Origin: Oscillospiraceae bacterium
GTDB lineage: Bacteria; Bacillota; Clostridia; Oscillospirales; Oscillospiraceae
Assembly: GCA_017619715.1 (NCBI GenBank)
Contig: JAFZRS010000027.1
Location: forward strand, 1-56,190
Direction: 5' to 3'
Length of the DNA stretch: 56,190 bases
In this document: positions 1-7,777 of the stretch, piece after piece
Layout: each line of letters begins with the position of its first letter
Position numbering within the stretch: position 1 is the stretch's first letter
Made by a program: the position numbers and the translations under genes
The notes under the pieces: generated by a model
Databases searched by the model: none
What the model was told of the DNA's origin: nothing
Seen by the model: the letters and a program-made list of their open reading frames with translations, nothing else

Positions 1-623
1 CTGCGCGCCGTGGACAACCCCTCCAAGCGCGTTTCCAGACGGCGTATTTGTTGATTCAAATACTGCACATACAACGGATCTGCGTCTAACAGCACACCGC
101 CGTATGCTTCCGCCGGCGACAGAGTGCGACGTGTGCCGCCGCGGACAGAAAAAACCGGATAGAGGAAGTCTTTATCCCGCACCAGCCGTTCATCTGTAAA
201 GGTATATCCCTTGTCACAAAGCCAGCAGCGTAAATACTCCGCCTTGGTCATTGGCTGTATGAGCAGCAGACAGTCACCCACCCGTGTCCAGGGTGCGGCG
301 GACAGAACGGAGGCAATCGTCTCTGCGCCCATGCCTGCGATTACCACGGTATCTGCCTCATGGGGCGCAACGGCGTCCAGTCCGCTGCACAGGCGAAAGT
401 CGATCCGATCCGTTACGCCGCAGCGTGCCGCCGTTTCCCTGGCGTGGCGCAGCGGCGCCTCATTGATATCGGAGGCAATGGCGTGTGAAATATGTCCTCG
501 CTGTACCAGCCATACGGGGAGATACCCGTGGTCGGTACCTACGTCCACCAGTTTTGCACCGGCGGGCACCAGATCGGCAAGACACTGCAAGCGAGGCTGC
601 AGATGCAGTACAGTGTGTTCCAC
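1..623 (-). CDS. trmK: tRNA (adenine22-N1)-methyltransferase TrmK, 3' end outside window
   Basis: SAM-dependent methyltransferase that makes m1A22 in tRNA. About 207 codons are visible and the C-terminus lies beyond base 1. The N-terminal half shows the family's SAM-binding motif VDVGTDHGYLP near residue 30 and the IAGMGAETI motif near residue 95, then QPMTKAEYLRWWL and a YPVFSVRGG strand. The GTG start at 623 follows GAGGGGAG with a 7-nt spacer. An ATG 24 bases further upstream (647) has no ribosome binding site. Another class I methyltransferase is possible but the motif pair is typical of TrmK. Confidence 0.85.
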   Translation of the reverse strand, partial: MEHTVLHLQPRLQCLADLVPAGAKLVDVGTDHGYLPVWLVQRGHISHAIASDINEAPLRHARETAARCGVTDRIDFRLCSGLDAVAPHEADTVVIAGMGAETIASVLSAAPWTRVGDCLLLIQPMTKAEYLRCWLCDKGYTFTDERLVRDKDFLYPVFSVRGGTRRTLSPAEAYGGVLLDADPLYVQYLNQQIRRLETRLEGLSTAR

Positions 624-651
624 AGCTACACTCCCCTCAAAATGCATAAGG

Positions 652-680
652 GAACGCATACGGCAATGCCGTATGCGTTC
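652..680 (-). terminator. Perfect 13-bp hairpin downstream of the DUF1858 gene
   Basis: GAACGCATACGGC pairs with GCCGTATGCGTTC around an AAT loop. It starts 7 bases after the DUF1858 stop codon and ends upstream of the trmK ribosome binding site. The following minus-strand bases (CCTTATGCATTTT) are only moderately U-rich, so it may be a weak terminator or an mRNA-end stabiliser. Confidence 0.55.
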
Positions 681-686
681 TGTCGA

Positions 687-899
687 TTACTCTGCGGATT
701 GCTTATTGGCTTCTTCGTTTACGATCGCCAACAGCTTATCACAGTCAATCCCGTGGACGGCGCACGCCTCCTCCACGGTTTCGCCGCGGGACGAGGGGCA
801 GCCCAGGCAATGCATTCCAATCGCCAGGAAAATAGGTGCGGTCTGGGGGGCTACGTCCAGAATATCGCCGATGATCGTATCCTTTGTGATCTCAATCAT
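687..899 (-). CDS. DUF1858 small redox-disulfide domain protein
   Basis: 70-residue protein of the DUF1858 family, a small domain often associated with hybrid-cluster proteins. The sequence holds the GMHCLGCPSS motif, whose two cysteines (CLGC) can form a redox disulfide or bind metal. The ATG at 899 follows GGAGGT with a 7-nt spacer; an in-frame ATG five codons upstream lacks a site. It has its own promoter (931-959) and is followed by a hairpin at 652-680, so it is probably monocistronic. The physiological role is unknown. Confidence 0.8.
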   Translation of the reverse strand: MIEITKDTIIGDILDVAPQTAPIFLAIGMHCLGCPSSRGETVEEACAVHGIDCDKLLAIVNEEANKQSAE

Positions 900-930
900 G
901 TTTCTTACCTCCAAATGGTTTTACTCTCAT

Positions 931-959
931 AGTATAAAACGGAAAGCATCAGATTGCAA
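931..959 (-). promoter_or_regulatory. Sigma-A-type promoter of the DUF1858 gene
   Basis: On the minus strand TTGCAA (954-959) and TATACT (931-936) are separated by exactly 17 bases and lie about 30 bases upstream of the start codon. Confidence 0.6.
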
Positions 960-978
960 CGGAAATTTTCGCCTTCCG

Positions 979-1161
979 TCACGCTTTTTCGGGAATAATC
1001 AGCGCGCAGACGATATAAGCGAGGATTCCCGTTCCGCTCAGGCACAACAGCGCCCAGATCACGCGGATCACGGTGGGGTCAACGTTGAAATACTCGCCCA
1101 GACCGCCGCATACGCCTGCCAAAACTTTCCCTTCCCTGACGCGATAAAGCTTTTTTTGCAT
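979..1161 (-). CDS. PspC domain protein, single-pass membrane
   Basis: 60-residue PspC-domain protein. PspC proteins are membrane components linked to envelope-stress responses; in Firmicutes they often occur as stand-alone small proteins. The signature GKVLAGVCGGLGEYF is followed by DPTVIRVIWALL and a hydrophobic helix ending in IIPEKA. The ATG at 1161 follows GGAGGT with a 7-nt spacer; an upstream in-frame ATG at 1209 lacks a site. A terminator (1201-1230) separates it from the zinc-ribbon gene. The short protein lacks the extra domains of proteobacterial PspC. Confidence 0.85.
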   Translation of the reverse strand: MQKKLYRVREGKVLAGVCGGLGEYFNVDPTVIRVIWALLCLSGTGILAYIVCALIIPEKA

Positions 1162-1200
1162 AGTAGTAACCTCCGCTCGAACGTTATACAATGTGCAAAG

Positions 1201-1230
1201 AAACGGCACATTCTTATGAATGTGCCGTTT
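1201..1230 (-). terminator. Rho-independent terminator after the zinc-ribbon gene
   Basis: AAACGGCACATTC and GAATGTGCCGTTT form a perfect 13-bp stem with a 4-base loop. Minus-strand transcription then runs into CTTTG, so the U tract is supplied mostly by the stem end. It lies 35 bases past the zinc-ribbon stop. Confidence 0.65.
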
Positions 1231-1264
1231 CTCTCAGCCGACTATACCTCAAATAAACAAGGAA

Positions 1265-1543
1265 TCAGCCGTTCTCCCGCATTTTAGCGAAGCAATCGCT
1301 GCAATAGACGGGACGGTCGGTCTTGGGCTCGAAGGGCACCTTCGCCTCGCCGCCGCAGGAAGCGCAGACAGCGGTGAAGTACTCACGGGGACCGCGAGCG
1401 GCGTTCTTGCGAGCGTCACGGCAAGCCTTGCAGCGCTGCGGCTCATTCTGGAAACCGCGCTCTGCGTAGAACTCCTGCTCACCGGCGGTGAACACGAACT
1501 CGTTGCCGCATTCCTTGCAGATTAAAGTCTTGTCTTCGTACAT
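1265..1543 (-). CDS. Small zinc-ribbon protein with CxxC pairs
   Basis: 92-residue protein with three or more CxxC-type knuckles: CKEC near residue 9, CKAC near 38, CASC near 60 and CSDC near 81. These would bind one or two zinc ions. The central PQRCKACRDARKN segment is typical of the conserved small zinc-binding family found throughout Clostridia. The start follows GAGAGGG at a proper distance. It lies 38 bases behind sigH on the same strand and is probably cotranscribed with it. The molecular role is unknown; a nucleic-acid-binding or transcription-associated role is only an inference from the fold. Confidence 0.75.
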   Translation of the reverse strand: MYEDKTLICKECGNEFVFTAGEQEFYAERGFQNEPQRCKACRDARKNAARGPREYFTAVCASCGGEAKVPFEPKTDRPVYCSDCFAKMRENG

Positions 1544-1581
1544 GATTTTACCCTCTCTTTGAGATTGTTTTATTGCGTCAG

Positions 1582-2196
1582 CTACTTGCTGATATCGCCG
1601 ATTTGCCGCGCTATTTTGCGGCGTATGCGCTGGACGGCATTGTCCACGGATTTGACGGATCGTCCAACAGTTTCCGAGATCTCACGACAGGTGAGACCGT
1701 CTAAATAATACCCTAAAATCTTAATCTCCAATTCGGACAACTGTTTGCGGGCGTCTTCCAACAAACTGACCGCCTTCTCCCGGTCGATCACCAACAGCTC
1801 CGGGTCGACCTGAAGAAGCGTGGAACTTGCGCCATAAAGAGAGGGATTCAAGGGAACGGATTGATTCAGGGGTGCATGTTTTCCACTATTGGCATGCTTG
1901 AGCGCTGTGAAAAGCCGACGGCGAATACAGGTTTCGGCAAAGGTGCGAAACGATGCGTCCCGTCCGGGATCATACTCCCGCATGGCTTTGATGAGTCCGA
2001 ACATGCCCTCCTGCAAAAGATCCTCATTGTCGCCGCCGGCTAAAAAGTACGGACGCGCACAAGAGCGCACCAACCGATGATACCGGGAAGCCAGTACCTC
2101 CTCTGCCGGACGGTTCTCCTGCCGGGAAAAGGCACACAGCTGTTCATCACTGAGCGTCTCCAAATAGGAATAATCCACCCGATTCTCATTCAACAT
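1582..2196 (-). CDS. sigH: RNA polymerase sigma factor SigH (sporulation/stationary phase)
   Basis: 204-residue sigma-70-family factor. Region 2 (residues ~35-100) has the SigH-like segment AGGDNEDLLQEGMFGLIKA followed by SFRTFAETCIRRRL and KHAPLNQSVPLNPSLY. Region 4 (~140-200) holds the CREISETVGRSVKSVDNAV helix-turn-helix. In Bacilli and Clostridia SigH directs early sporulation transcription, including spo0A and spoIIA. A near-consensus promoter lies so close that the ATG falls at the expected transcription start (see findings). GTG at codon 7 is an alternative start. Its upstream neighbour is glmM and downstream is the zinc-ribbon gene. Confidence 0.9.
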   Translation of the reverse strand: MLNENRVDYSYLETLSDEQLCAFSRQENRPAEEVLASRYHRLVRSCARPYFLAGGDNEDLLQEGMFGLIKAMREYDPGRDASFRTFAETCIRRRLFTALKHANSGKHAPLNQSVPLNPSLYGASSTLLQVDPELLVIDREKAVSLLEDARKQLSELEIKILGYYLDGLTCREISETVGRSVKSVDNAVQRIRRKIARQIGDISK

Positions 2197-2201
2197 GTAA
2201 C

Positions 2202-2231
2202 ATTATACCTTTTTACAAAATTAAATGTCAA
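2202..2231 (-). promoter_or_regulatory. Consensus sigma-A promoter of sigH
   Basis: Minus strand reads TTGACA (2226-2231), an 18-base spacer and TATAAT (2202-2207). The -10 ends only five bases before the sigH ATG, so the expected start of transcription coincides with the start codon. Confidence 0.8.
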
Positions 2232-2259
2232 GCGATTTGCAAAAATTTGTGAAAATTTT

Positions 2260-3612
2260 TTATATTTTCAGCATATTTTTTATATAATTAGCCAAGTCGG
2301 AAGCAACATTGGAGGCCAACGCCTCTGTTTTTGCCTCCACCATCACCCGGATCAGCGCCTCTGTGCCGGACGGACGGATCAAAATACGACCGTCGCCGTG
2401 CAGGAGATCTTCCTGTGCGCGCACCTGTTCCCACAGTGCGCTGCTATCCATTACCTGCTGCTTGTAAGCAACGGGCACGGCTACGTTGATGAGTTCCTGC
2501 GGATACTTCGGACAACAGGACGCCAACTGCGATGCCGGCAGACCGGAACGGCGCAACGCCTGCAGAAATTGTAGGGCGGTCAGTTCTCCGTCGCCCGTGG
2601 TAGCGTAACGGCGGAAGATCATATGGCCGGACTGCTCACCGCCGATGGCATAATCGCACTCCACCATCTTCTCCAGCACATGCCGGTCGCCTACATCGGT
2701 GCAGATCAGTGTCATGCCGTTTTCGCGGCAGAACTCATGCAGTCCCAGATTGGACATAACCGTTGCTACGATGGCGTTCCCCCGCAGGAGACCCTGCCGG
2801 CGCAGCTGTGTGGCGCATACTGCCATGATCTTGTCGCCATCGATGGTATTGCCCTTCTCGTCCACCATGAGACAGCGATCCGCATCACCGTCAAAGGCGA
2901 CGCCAAGATCGTACTTTCCCGCCACAACGCCTTGTGAGAGCGATGCAAGATGGGTCGAGCCGCAACCGGTGTTGATATTGATCCCGTCCGGCTCGGCGTG
3001 GATAAAATCCGCTTGAAGCGGCAGCATGCCGAAAAGCTGCGGCGCGGTGGCGGAAGCGGCGCCGTTGGCGCAGTCCACCAATACCCGAAGCCCGGTGAGG
3101 TCGCAGTCGATGGAGGAATAGAGATGGTGGATATAATTCTTCTTTTTTTGGCGCATACCGTGCATACGCCGTCCGATCTCTCCGTGGGTCTTGGTCGGCA
3201 GTAGCTCCGGGTGCAATATCAGCTCCTCCACCTTTGCCTCCATCTCGTCCGGCAGCTTATAACCCTTGCCGTTGAAGACCTTGATACCGTTATGCTCATA
3301 GGGATTATGGGAGGCGGAGATCACAATACCCGCGTCCGCCTGTTCCTGTACCGTCAAAAAGGCGACAGCAGGGGTGGGAACCGTTCCGAACGGCATCACA
3401 TCACCGCCGGCGGCACAGATGCCCGCGATCAGCGCCGATTCCAGCATATCCGAGGATATGCGCGTATCTTTTCCGATGGTAATGAGAGGTTTGCGTCCCA
3501 GCTTCTGTGTCAAAACGGTCACAACGGCACGACCGGTCTGATAGGCCGTCTCCGCCGTCAGCGTCTGACCTACCACACCGCGAATGCCATCTGTTCCGAA
3601 AAGCTTTCCCAT
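2260..3612 (-). CDS. glmM: Phosphoglucosamine mutase GlmM
   Basis: Converts glucosamine-6-phosphate to glucosamine-1-phosphate for UDP-GlcNAc and peptidoglycan synthesis. The 450-residue protein has normal family length, beginning MGKLFGTDGIRGVVG. The catalytic phosphoserine lies in ISASHNP (Ser101), the metal loop is DGDADR, the sugar loop GGEQSGH and the phosphate loop RPSGTEALIRV. The ATG at 3612 follows GGAG; the open frame extends 25 codons further upstream without support. It starts 22 bases after ruvB ends, on the same strand, so it is probably cotranscribed with the ruv genes. Confidence 0.97.
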   Translation of the reverse strand: MGKLFGTDGIRGVVGQTLTAETAYQTGRAVVTVLTQKLGRKPLITIGKDTRISSDMLESALIAGICAAGGDVMPFGTVPTPAVAFLTVQEQADAGIVISASHNPYEHNGIKVFNGKGYKLPDEMEAKVEELILHPELLPTKTHGEIGRRMHGMRQKKKNYIHHLYSSIDCDLTGLRVLVDCANGAASATAPQLFGMLPLQADFIHAEPDGININTGCGSTHLASLSQGVVAGKYDLGVAFDGDADRCLMVDEKGNTIDGDKIMAVCATQLRRQGLLRGNAIVATVMSNLGLHEFCRENGMTLICTDVGDRHVLEKMVECDYAIGGEQSGHMIFRRYATTGDGELTALQFLQALRRSGLPASQLASCCPKYPQELINVAVPVAYKQQVMDSSALWEQVRAQEDLLHGDGRILIRPSGTEALIRVMVEAKTEALASNVASDLANYIKNMLKI

Positions 3613-3634
3613 ACGCTCTATTCTCCATTCTTCC

Positions 3635-4678
3635 TTATAGTAAGTCCATCTGCTCGCTGCCTGTATAGTCCAGGTGCAGATGCTCATATGCCTTGCTTGT
3701 CACACAGCGGCCCCGGGGAGTGCGGGTCAAAAAACCGAGCTGCATAAGGTACGGCTCGTATACGTCTTCCAGCGTGACGGACTCCTCCCCGATCGTTGCC
3801 GCCAGGGTGTCGAGACCCACCGGTCCGCCGCCGTAGTTCTCGATGATGGCGCGCAGCATACGCCGGTCCACGGGATCAAGACCCAGATAGTCGATCTCCA
3901 GCGCCAAGAGCGCCGAGTTTGCCACTTCTTTGGTGATTACGCCGTCGGATCGCACCTGTGCAAAGTCCCGCACACGGCGGAGCATACGGTTGGCAATGCG
4001 GGGTGTGCCGCGGGAACGCTTCGCAATCTCCATGGCGCCGCTGTCCTCAATGGGCGCGTTGAGAATACCGGCGCTGCGCCGCACGATCTGCACCAGCTCC
4101 TCCGGCGTATACAGCTCCAACCGCAGCGTCACGCCAAATCGGTCGCGCAACGGCGCGGACAGCGAACCTGCCCGGGTGGTAGCGCCGATCAACGTAAAGC
4201 GCGGCAGATCCAGCCGAATCGAGTTGGCGGAAGGACCCTTGCCGATGATAATGTCTATGGCGTAATCCTCCATGGCGGGATACAGTATCTCCTCCACCGC
4301 GCGGTTTAGCCGATGGATCTCGTCCACAAAGAGGATGTCACCCTCGCTGAGATTCGTCAGCAGCGCCGCCAGATCGCCCGGTTTTTCAATCGCCGGACCG
4401 GATGTAATGCGGATATTGACGCCCATCTCCTGGGCGATGATGCCTGCCAGCGTCGTTTTGCCTAAACCCGGAGGTCCGTGGAGCAGCACGTGATCCAGTG
4501 ATTCGCCGCGCTGCCGTGCCGCCTCGATAAAGACAGACAGGTTTCCTTTTGCCTTCTCCTGCCCTATGTACTCGCGCAGTGTGTGTGGACGCAGCGAATT
4601 CTCGTTGCTGTCCTCCGAGAGGAACGTCTTGGCGACGATAGGCTCTTCATAGATGTCGCTTCCGTAGTCGATGCTCAC
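3635..4678 (-). CDS. ruvB: Holliday junction branch migration helicase RuvB
   Basis: ATPase motor of the RuvABC complex that moves and resolves Holliday junctions in recombinational repair. The 347-residue protein has Walker [10 protein letters not shown] at 68-76, Walker [12 protein letters not shown], the sensor motif GATTRAG and the arginine finger in LRDRFG, followed by a winged-helix C-terminus. It starts with GTG after GGAGGGG, 12 bases behind ruvA. Gene order ruvC-ruvA-ruvB with glmM behind indicates one transcript. Confidence 0.98.
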   Translation of the reverse strand: MSIDYGSDIYEEPIVAKTFLSEDSNENSLRPHTLREYIGQEKAKGNLSVFIEAARQRGESLDHVLLHGPPGLGKTTLAGIIAQEMGVNIRITSGPAIEKPGDLAALLTNLSEGDILFVDEIHRLNRAVEEILYPAMEDYAIDIIIGKGPSANSIRLDLPRFTLIGATTRAGSLSAPLRDRFGVTLRLELYTPEELVQIVRRSAGILNAPIEDSGAMEIAKRSRGTPRIANRMLRRVRDFAQVRSDGVITKEVANSALLALEIDYLGLDPVDRRMLRAIIENYGGGPVGLDTLAATIGEESVTLEDVYEPYLMQLGFLTRTPRGRCVTSKAYEHLHLDYTGSEQMDLL

Positions 4679-4690
4679 ACATTCCCCTCC

Positions 4691-5287
4691 TTACCGTACC
4701 ATGCGCTTGAGTGCCTGCCGGACAATCTCCTCCAGCGGCAGATTCTCCATATCCAACCCTTTCAAAGCGGCGGCGGTATCCTGCGCGCCGTAACCCAACA
4801 CCGCCAGCGCAGCCGCCGCCTCGGACGCTTTGGCGCCGTGCGTCACGGCAGGAACAGCCGCGGCGCCGAAATCCATGCGCTGCTGATCCGCCGCCAGCTT
4901 ATCCTTCAATTCCAGTATGATGCGCTGGGCAATCTTCTTCCCGATCCCGGGTGCGGCGGTCAGCGTTTTCTCATCACCCATCACCACGCTCATAGCGAGG
5001 TTTTCCGGCGTGGTGGAGGAGAGAATCGACAGCGCCGCTTTGGGTCCTACACCCGATACGCCCAACAGCAGTTTAAAGCTGTGTAATTCACTCTGGGTGG
5101 CAAAACCGAACAGATCCACCGCGTCCTCGCGCACGTTCATATAGGTGTAGAGCTTTGCCCGGTCTCCCTTTTTCAGTTGGGAGAGTGTGTAATTGGTGGC
5201 GGCACAGGCGTAGCCTACGCCGCCGCAGTCGATGACCGCCAGATTCGGCTCCATCTCGGCAACCGTGCCGGAGAGATAGTAGAACAT
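4691..5287 (-). CDS. ruvA: Holliday junction DNA helicase subunit RuvA
   Basis: 198-residue DNA-binding subunit that tetramerises on Holliday junctions and loads RuvB. It starts MFYYLSGTV (OB fold), carries two helix-hairpin-helix motifs (LLGVSGVGPKAALSIL and APGIGKKIAQRIILELK) and ends with the small RuvB-interacting domain after a flexible alanine-rich linker. Its ATG lies just behind the ruvC stop codon; the GGAG ribosome site is inside the end of ruvC, suggesting translational coupling. Confidence 0.97.
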   Translation of the reverse strand: MFYYLSGTVAEMEPNLAVIDCGGVGYACAATNYTLSQLKKGDRAKLYTYMNVREDAVDLFGFATQSELHSFKLLLGVSGVGPKAALSILSSTTPENLAMSVVMGDEKTLTAAPGIGKKIAQRIILELKDKLAADQQRMDFGAAAVPAVTHGAKASEAAAALAVLGYGAQDTAAALKGLDMENLPLEEIVRQALKRMVR

Positions 5288-5290
5288 GGA

Positions 5291-5803
5291 TCAGACCGTC
5301 TCCTTTACGTTGGGATCTCTCTGCCGCAGTAGACTGGTGGCGCTGCGGGCATGGCAGATGGCGATGGCAAGCGCGTCCGCCGCGTCATCGGGACGCGGGA
5401 CAGCTTTGAGCTTCAAAAGACGCCGCACCATATCCATGACCTGCTGTTTTTCTGCCAGTCCGTAGCCCACTACCGCCTGCTTGACTTGCATGGGTGTGTA
5501 TTCATAAATAGGGATCTGCATAATCTCCGCCGTGCAGAGGATCACGCCGCGTCCGTGCGCCACGGCGATGCCGGTGGTGATATTCTTGCTGAAAAACAGT
5601 TCTTCGACAGCGATCTCATCGGGCTCGAGCTGCTCGATAAGCTCCCGCAGATCGCGGCTGATCTGCACAAGTCGCGCCGATAGCGGCAATCCCGCCTCCG
5701 TGGTGATGGCGCCGTAGCGCACCATCTGCTGATGACCGTGATCCGCATCTATCACGCCGAACCCCACGATGGCAATACCGGGATCAATTCCCAAAATCCG
5801 CAT
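5291..5803 (-). CDS. ruvC: Holliday junction resolvase RuvC
   Basis: 170-residue endonuclease that cuts Holliday junctions. The RNase H-like fold has its acidic residues in order: Asp7 in MRILGIDPG, Glu in AVEELFF and the pair in RPDDAADA near the C-terminus. The ATG at 5803 follows GGAGGA. It is the first gene of ruvC-ruvA-ruvB-glmM and has its own promoter. The open frame extends 44 codons upstream but that part lies across the promoter and terminator. Confidence 0.97.
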   Translation of the reverse strand: MRILGIDPGIAIVGFGVIDADHGHQQMVRYGAITTEAGLPLSARLVQISRDLRELIEQLEPDEIAVEELFFSKNITTGIAVAHGRGVILCTAEIMQIPIYEYTPMQVKQAVVGYGLAEKQQVMDMVRRLLKLKAVPRPDDAADALAIAICHARSATSLLRQRDPNVKETV

Positions 5804-5834
5804 CTGCGCGTATCCTCCACAAATAGATATATTT

Positions 5835-5862
5835 ATTATATCAAATACGGGCGGAATTGCAA
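5835..5862 (-). promoter_or_regulatory. Promoter of the ruvCAB-glmM operon
   Basis: TTGCAA (5857-5862), 16-base spacer, TATAAT (5835-5840) on the minus strand, 32 bases upstream of ruvC and directly behind the xerD terminator. I see no GAAC-N4-GTTC LexA site here, although ruv genes are damage-inducible in some bacteria. Confidence 0.7.
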
Positions 5863-5904
5863 CAAAAAACTGCCACCTGCAATCATGGAAACAGGTGGCA
5901 GTTT
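5863..5904 (-). terminator. Rho-independent terminator after xerD
   Basis: ACTGCCACCTG and CAGGTGGCAGT form an 11-bp stem (5869-5879 with 5892-5902). On the minus strand it is followed by TTTTTTG. It begins right at the xerD stop codon. Confidence 0.85.
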
Positions 5905-6788
5905 CAGGCTCTGGGGTGGGCGCGGTTATATACATCTTTGAGCTGTTTTTGAATCACGTGGGCGTAGATTTGGGTGGAGGAGATATCCGCATGACCCAGC
6001 ATCTCCTGAATGGATCGAAGATCCGCCCCGTTTTCCAGCAGATGCACGGCAAAGGAGTGGCGCAGTGTGTGAGGCGTGATGTCCTTGGTAATCTCCGCCT
6101 TCTCCTGGTAGTATTTGATAATCTTCCAAAAGCCCTGTCGGCTCATGCGTTCGCCGTTCATATTAACGAACAGCGCCGGTTCGTCCGTATCGGAGATGAT
6201 TCTCGGACGAATATCGCGTATGTAATCCTGCAGTGCCTTGACCGCCGCCTGATAGAGCGGGATCATACGCTCTTTTCCTTTGCTTTCACAGCGGATAAAG
6301 CCGGCCGGTAGGTTCACGTCGTCTATATTCAGTCCGATCAGCTCGGAGACGCGGATTCCCGTGGCGTACAGCAGCTCCAGCATGGCGTGATCCCGGTAGC
6401 CCTTTTCGTCTGTGCATCGGGGCTGATCGAGAAACAGCTCCACTTCCCGATTGGTCAGTATCTCCGGATACTTGCGCTCCACCCGAACCGACGACACGTT
6501 TTTTGCAGGATTACTGCGTATCAATCCGTTGCTGAACAAATACGCATAAAAGGATTTGACAGAGGCGGCTGATCGCGTGACGGTGGCGGGAGATTTTCCG
6601 TGGCCGGATAGATCCTCCAAATAGCGGGAAATCTGATCCTTCTTTACACGCCGCAAATCTGTTGCACCGTGATTGGCTAACCAACTGCGGAACTGGTGGA
6701 GATCCCGAAGATAGGAACTGACGGTATTGTCGGAAGCGTGCTTCTCGTTTTGCAAATACATTTGATAGGCGTCGATATAATCTGTCAA
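5904..6788 (-). CDS. xerD: Site-specific tyrosine recombinase XerD
   Basis: 294-residue recombinase that resolves chromosome dimers at dif with XerC. The N-terminal SAM-like DNA-binding domain covers residues 1-100. The catalytic set is complete: Arg146 in ATGIRVSEL, Lys170 in ESKGKER, His240 and Arg243 in HTLRHSF, His266 in LGHADIS and Tyr275 in TQIYAHV. It starts with TTG after GGAGG and 8 bases. spoIIM lies just upstream, the same neighbourhood as in Bacillus (spoIIM-fur-xerD), which argues for the housekeeping recombinase, not a phage integrase. Confidence 0.9.
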   Translation of the reverse strand: MTDYIDAYQMYLQNEKHASDNTVSSYLRDLHQFRSWLANHGATDLRRVKKDQISRYLEDLSGHGKSPATVTRSAASVKSFYAYLFSNGLIRSNPAKNVSSVRVERKYPEILTNREVELFLDQPRCTDEKGYRDHAMLELLYATGIRVSELIGLNIDDVNLPAGFIRCESKGKERMIPLYQAAVKALQDYIRDIRPRIISDTDEPALFVNMNGERMSRQGFWKIIKYYQEKAEITKDITPHTLRHSFAVHLLENGADLRSIQEMLGHADISSTQIYAHVIQKQLKDVYNRAHPRA

Positions 6789-6820
6789 TCCACACGCCTC
6801 CTTTCCTTACAAGTATTGTA

Positions 6821-7417
6821 TCAGGTAATGCGGTTAAGAATCAGCGAATAAAAACGCGGCACCAGCGAAAGCTCAATCACACAGCCGATCAACAGAATAA
6901 TGGCGCACACCGCCAACGGATATACAGTCGATCGATCCGGCTTACTGCGCCCTCCGCGCCGCAGGCGTTTTGCCGCCGTCCGGGAACGGGAAGCCAAATA
7001 AAAGCTGCAGGGCAGAATGAAAAGGCACCGGATACCAAAAGCGGCAAACGCCAAAGATACGCCGCCGCGCCCCAGTGCAGATGTGAAACAGTGCACGGCA
7101 AAGGCGAGGAAAAAACCCTGTCCAACCATATAGAGCGGCACTGTCCACACACCCCACGCTACCGCACCCAACAGCACCAGAACGACGGCATCGCGAAAAT
7201 AGGCAAAAAAGACACTTCCCAACGCCGCGGCGTCCGCATTGCCGCGCACGTAGTGCAAGAGGTAGTCCGACAATTCCCCATACTGCTCCCGGGATATGAG
7301 ACTGCCCGCCAGATGACCCAATAATACGCCGCATAAAAACAGAGCGCACAATACCAGATAATCCGTCCGCAATTTTGATGCCGACGGCATGCGCGGAATA
7401 TGACGCCGTTTAAACAA
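6821..7417 (-). CDS. spoIIM: Stage II sporulation protein M (SpoIIM)
   Basis: Polytopic membrane protein of the mother cell DMP complex (SpoIID, M, P), needed for septal peptidoglycan remodelling and engulfment. With the TTG start at 7417 it has 198 residues and about five hydrophobic helices (for example YLVLCALFLCGVLLG near the N-terminus and a C-terminal PLAVCAIILLIGCVIEL). The TTG follows GAGGTGAGG, and a sigma-E-like promoter lies directly upstream. The frame is open to an ATG at 7549, but that ATG has no ribosome site and the extra residues would lie across the promoter. It sits 32 bases before xerD. Confidence 0.85.
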   Translation of the reverse strand: MFKRRHIPRMPSASKLRTDYLVLCALFLCGVLLGHLAGSLISREQYGELSDYLLHYVRGNADAAALGSVFFAYFRDAVVLVLLGAVAWGVWTVPLYMVGQGFFLAFAVHCFTSALGRGGVSLAFAAFGIRCLFILPCSFYLASRSRTAAKRLRRGGRSKPDRSTVYPLAVCAIILLIGCVIELSLVPRFYSLILNRIT

Positions 7418-7434
7418 TGCCCTCACCTCGTCCC

Positions 7435-7463
7435 ATCGTATGCGATAAGAAGAAAAAATAGAA
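7435..7463 (-). promoter_or_regulatory. Candidate sigma-E promoter of spoIIM
   Basis: Minus strand: TTCTATT (7457-7463), 14-base spacer, CATACGAT (7435-7442). This resembles the Bacillus sigma-E consensus (KMATATT, 14-15, CATACA-T) and ends 17 bases before the TTG start. In B. subtilis spoIIM belongs to the sigma-E regulon. Confidence 0.5.
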
Positions 7464-7777
7464 GGCATTACCATGGTGCACGTAAAATAATATAGGCTAA
7501 AAGAACAGAATTCGCAAGCTATTTCTTCCAATTCGCGCATTTTTGTCATTTATGTCAAAATATTATGTAAACGCTATTATGTAAACTGCATATACCAATG
7601 TGCTGTGCATCTTCCGTTTGGTCAACATATGGGAAATCAGCATCAAATCTATCACAATATCTTGCATTAAACAGCGTTCCACGGCAAATGCTGCAGTGAA
7701 ACGCTGTTTTACTTCTGTTGTCAAGTACTTTTTGTCAGAATATTCATTTTTGTCGGTTTTACCAGAAAATATTTATG
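7464..7777. other. AT-rich gene-free stretch with short repeats
   Basis: No gene is visible. The stretch is clearly more AT-rich than its surroundings. It holds a 12-base direct repeat, TATTATGTAAAC at 7561-7572 and 7575-7586, three nearby TTTTGTC words, and an inverted repeat AAACAGCGTT / AACGCTGTTT (7669-7678 with 7700-7709, 21-base loop) that could be a weak terminator for the TIGR04086 gene. No T-box, tRNA or other known RNA motif was recognised. Confidence 0.5.

Noticed and set aside
5904..6788. XerD as a phage or island integrase
   Set aside because: The spoIIM neighbour, lack of attachment repeats and absence of mobile genes point to the housekeeping recombinase.
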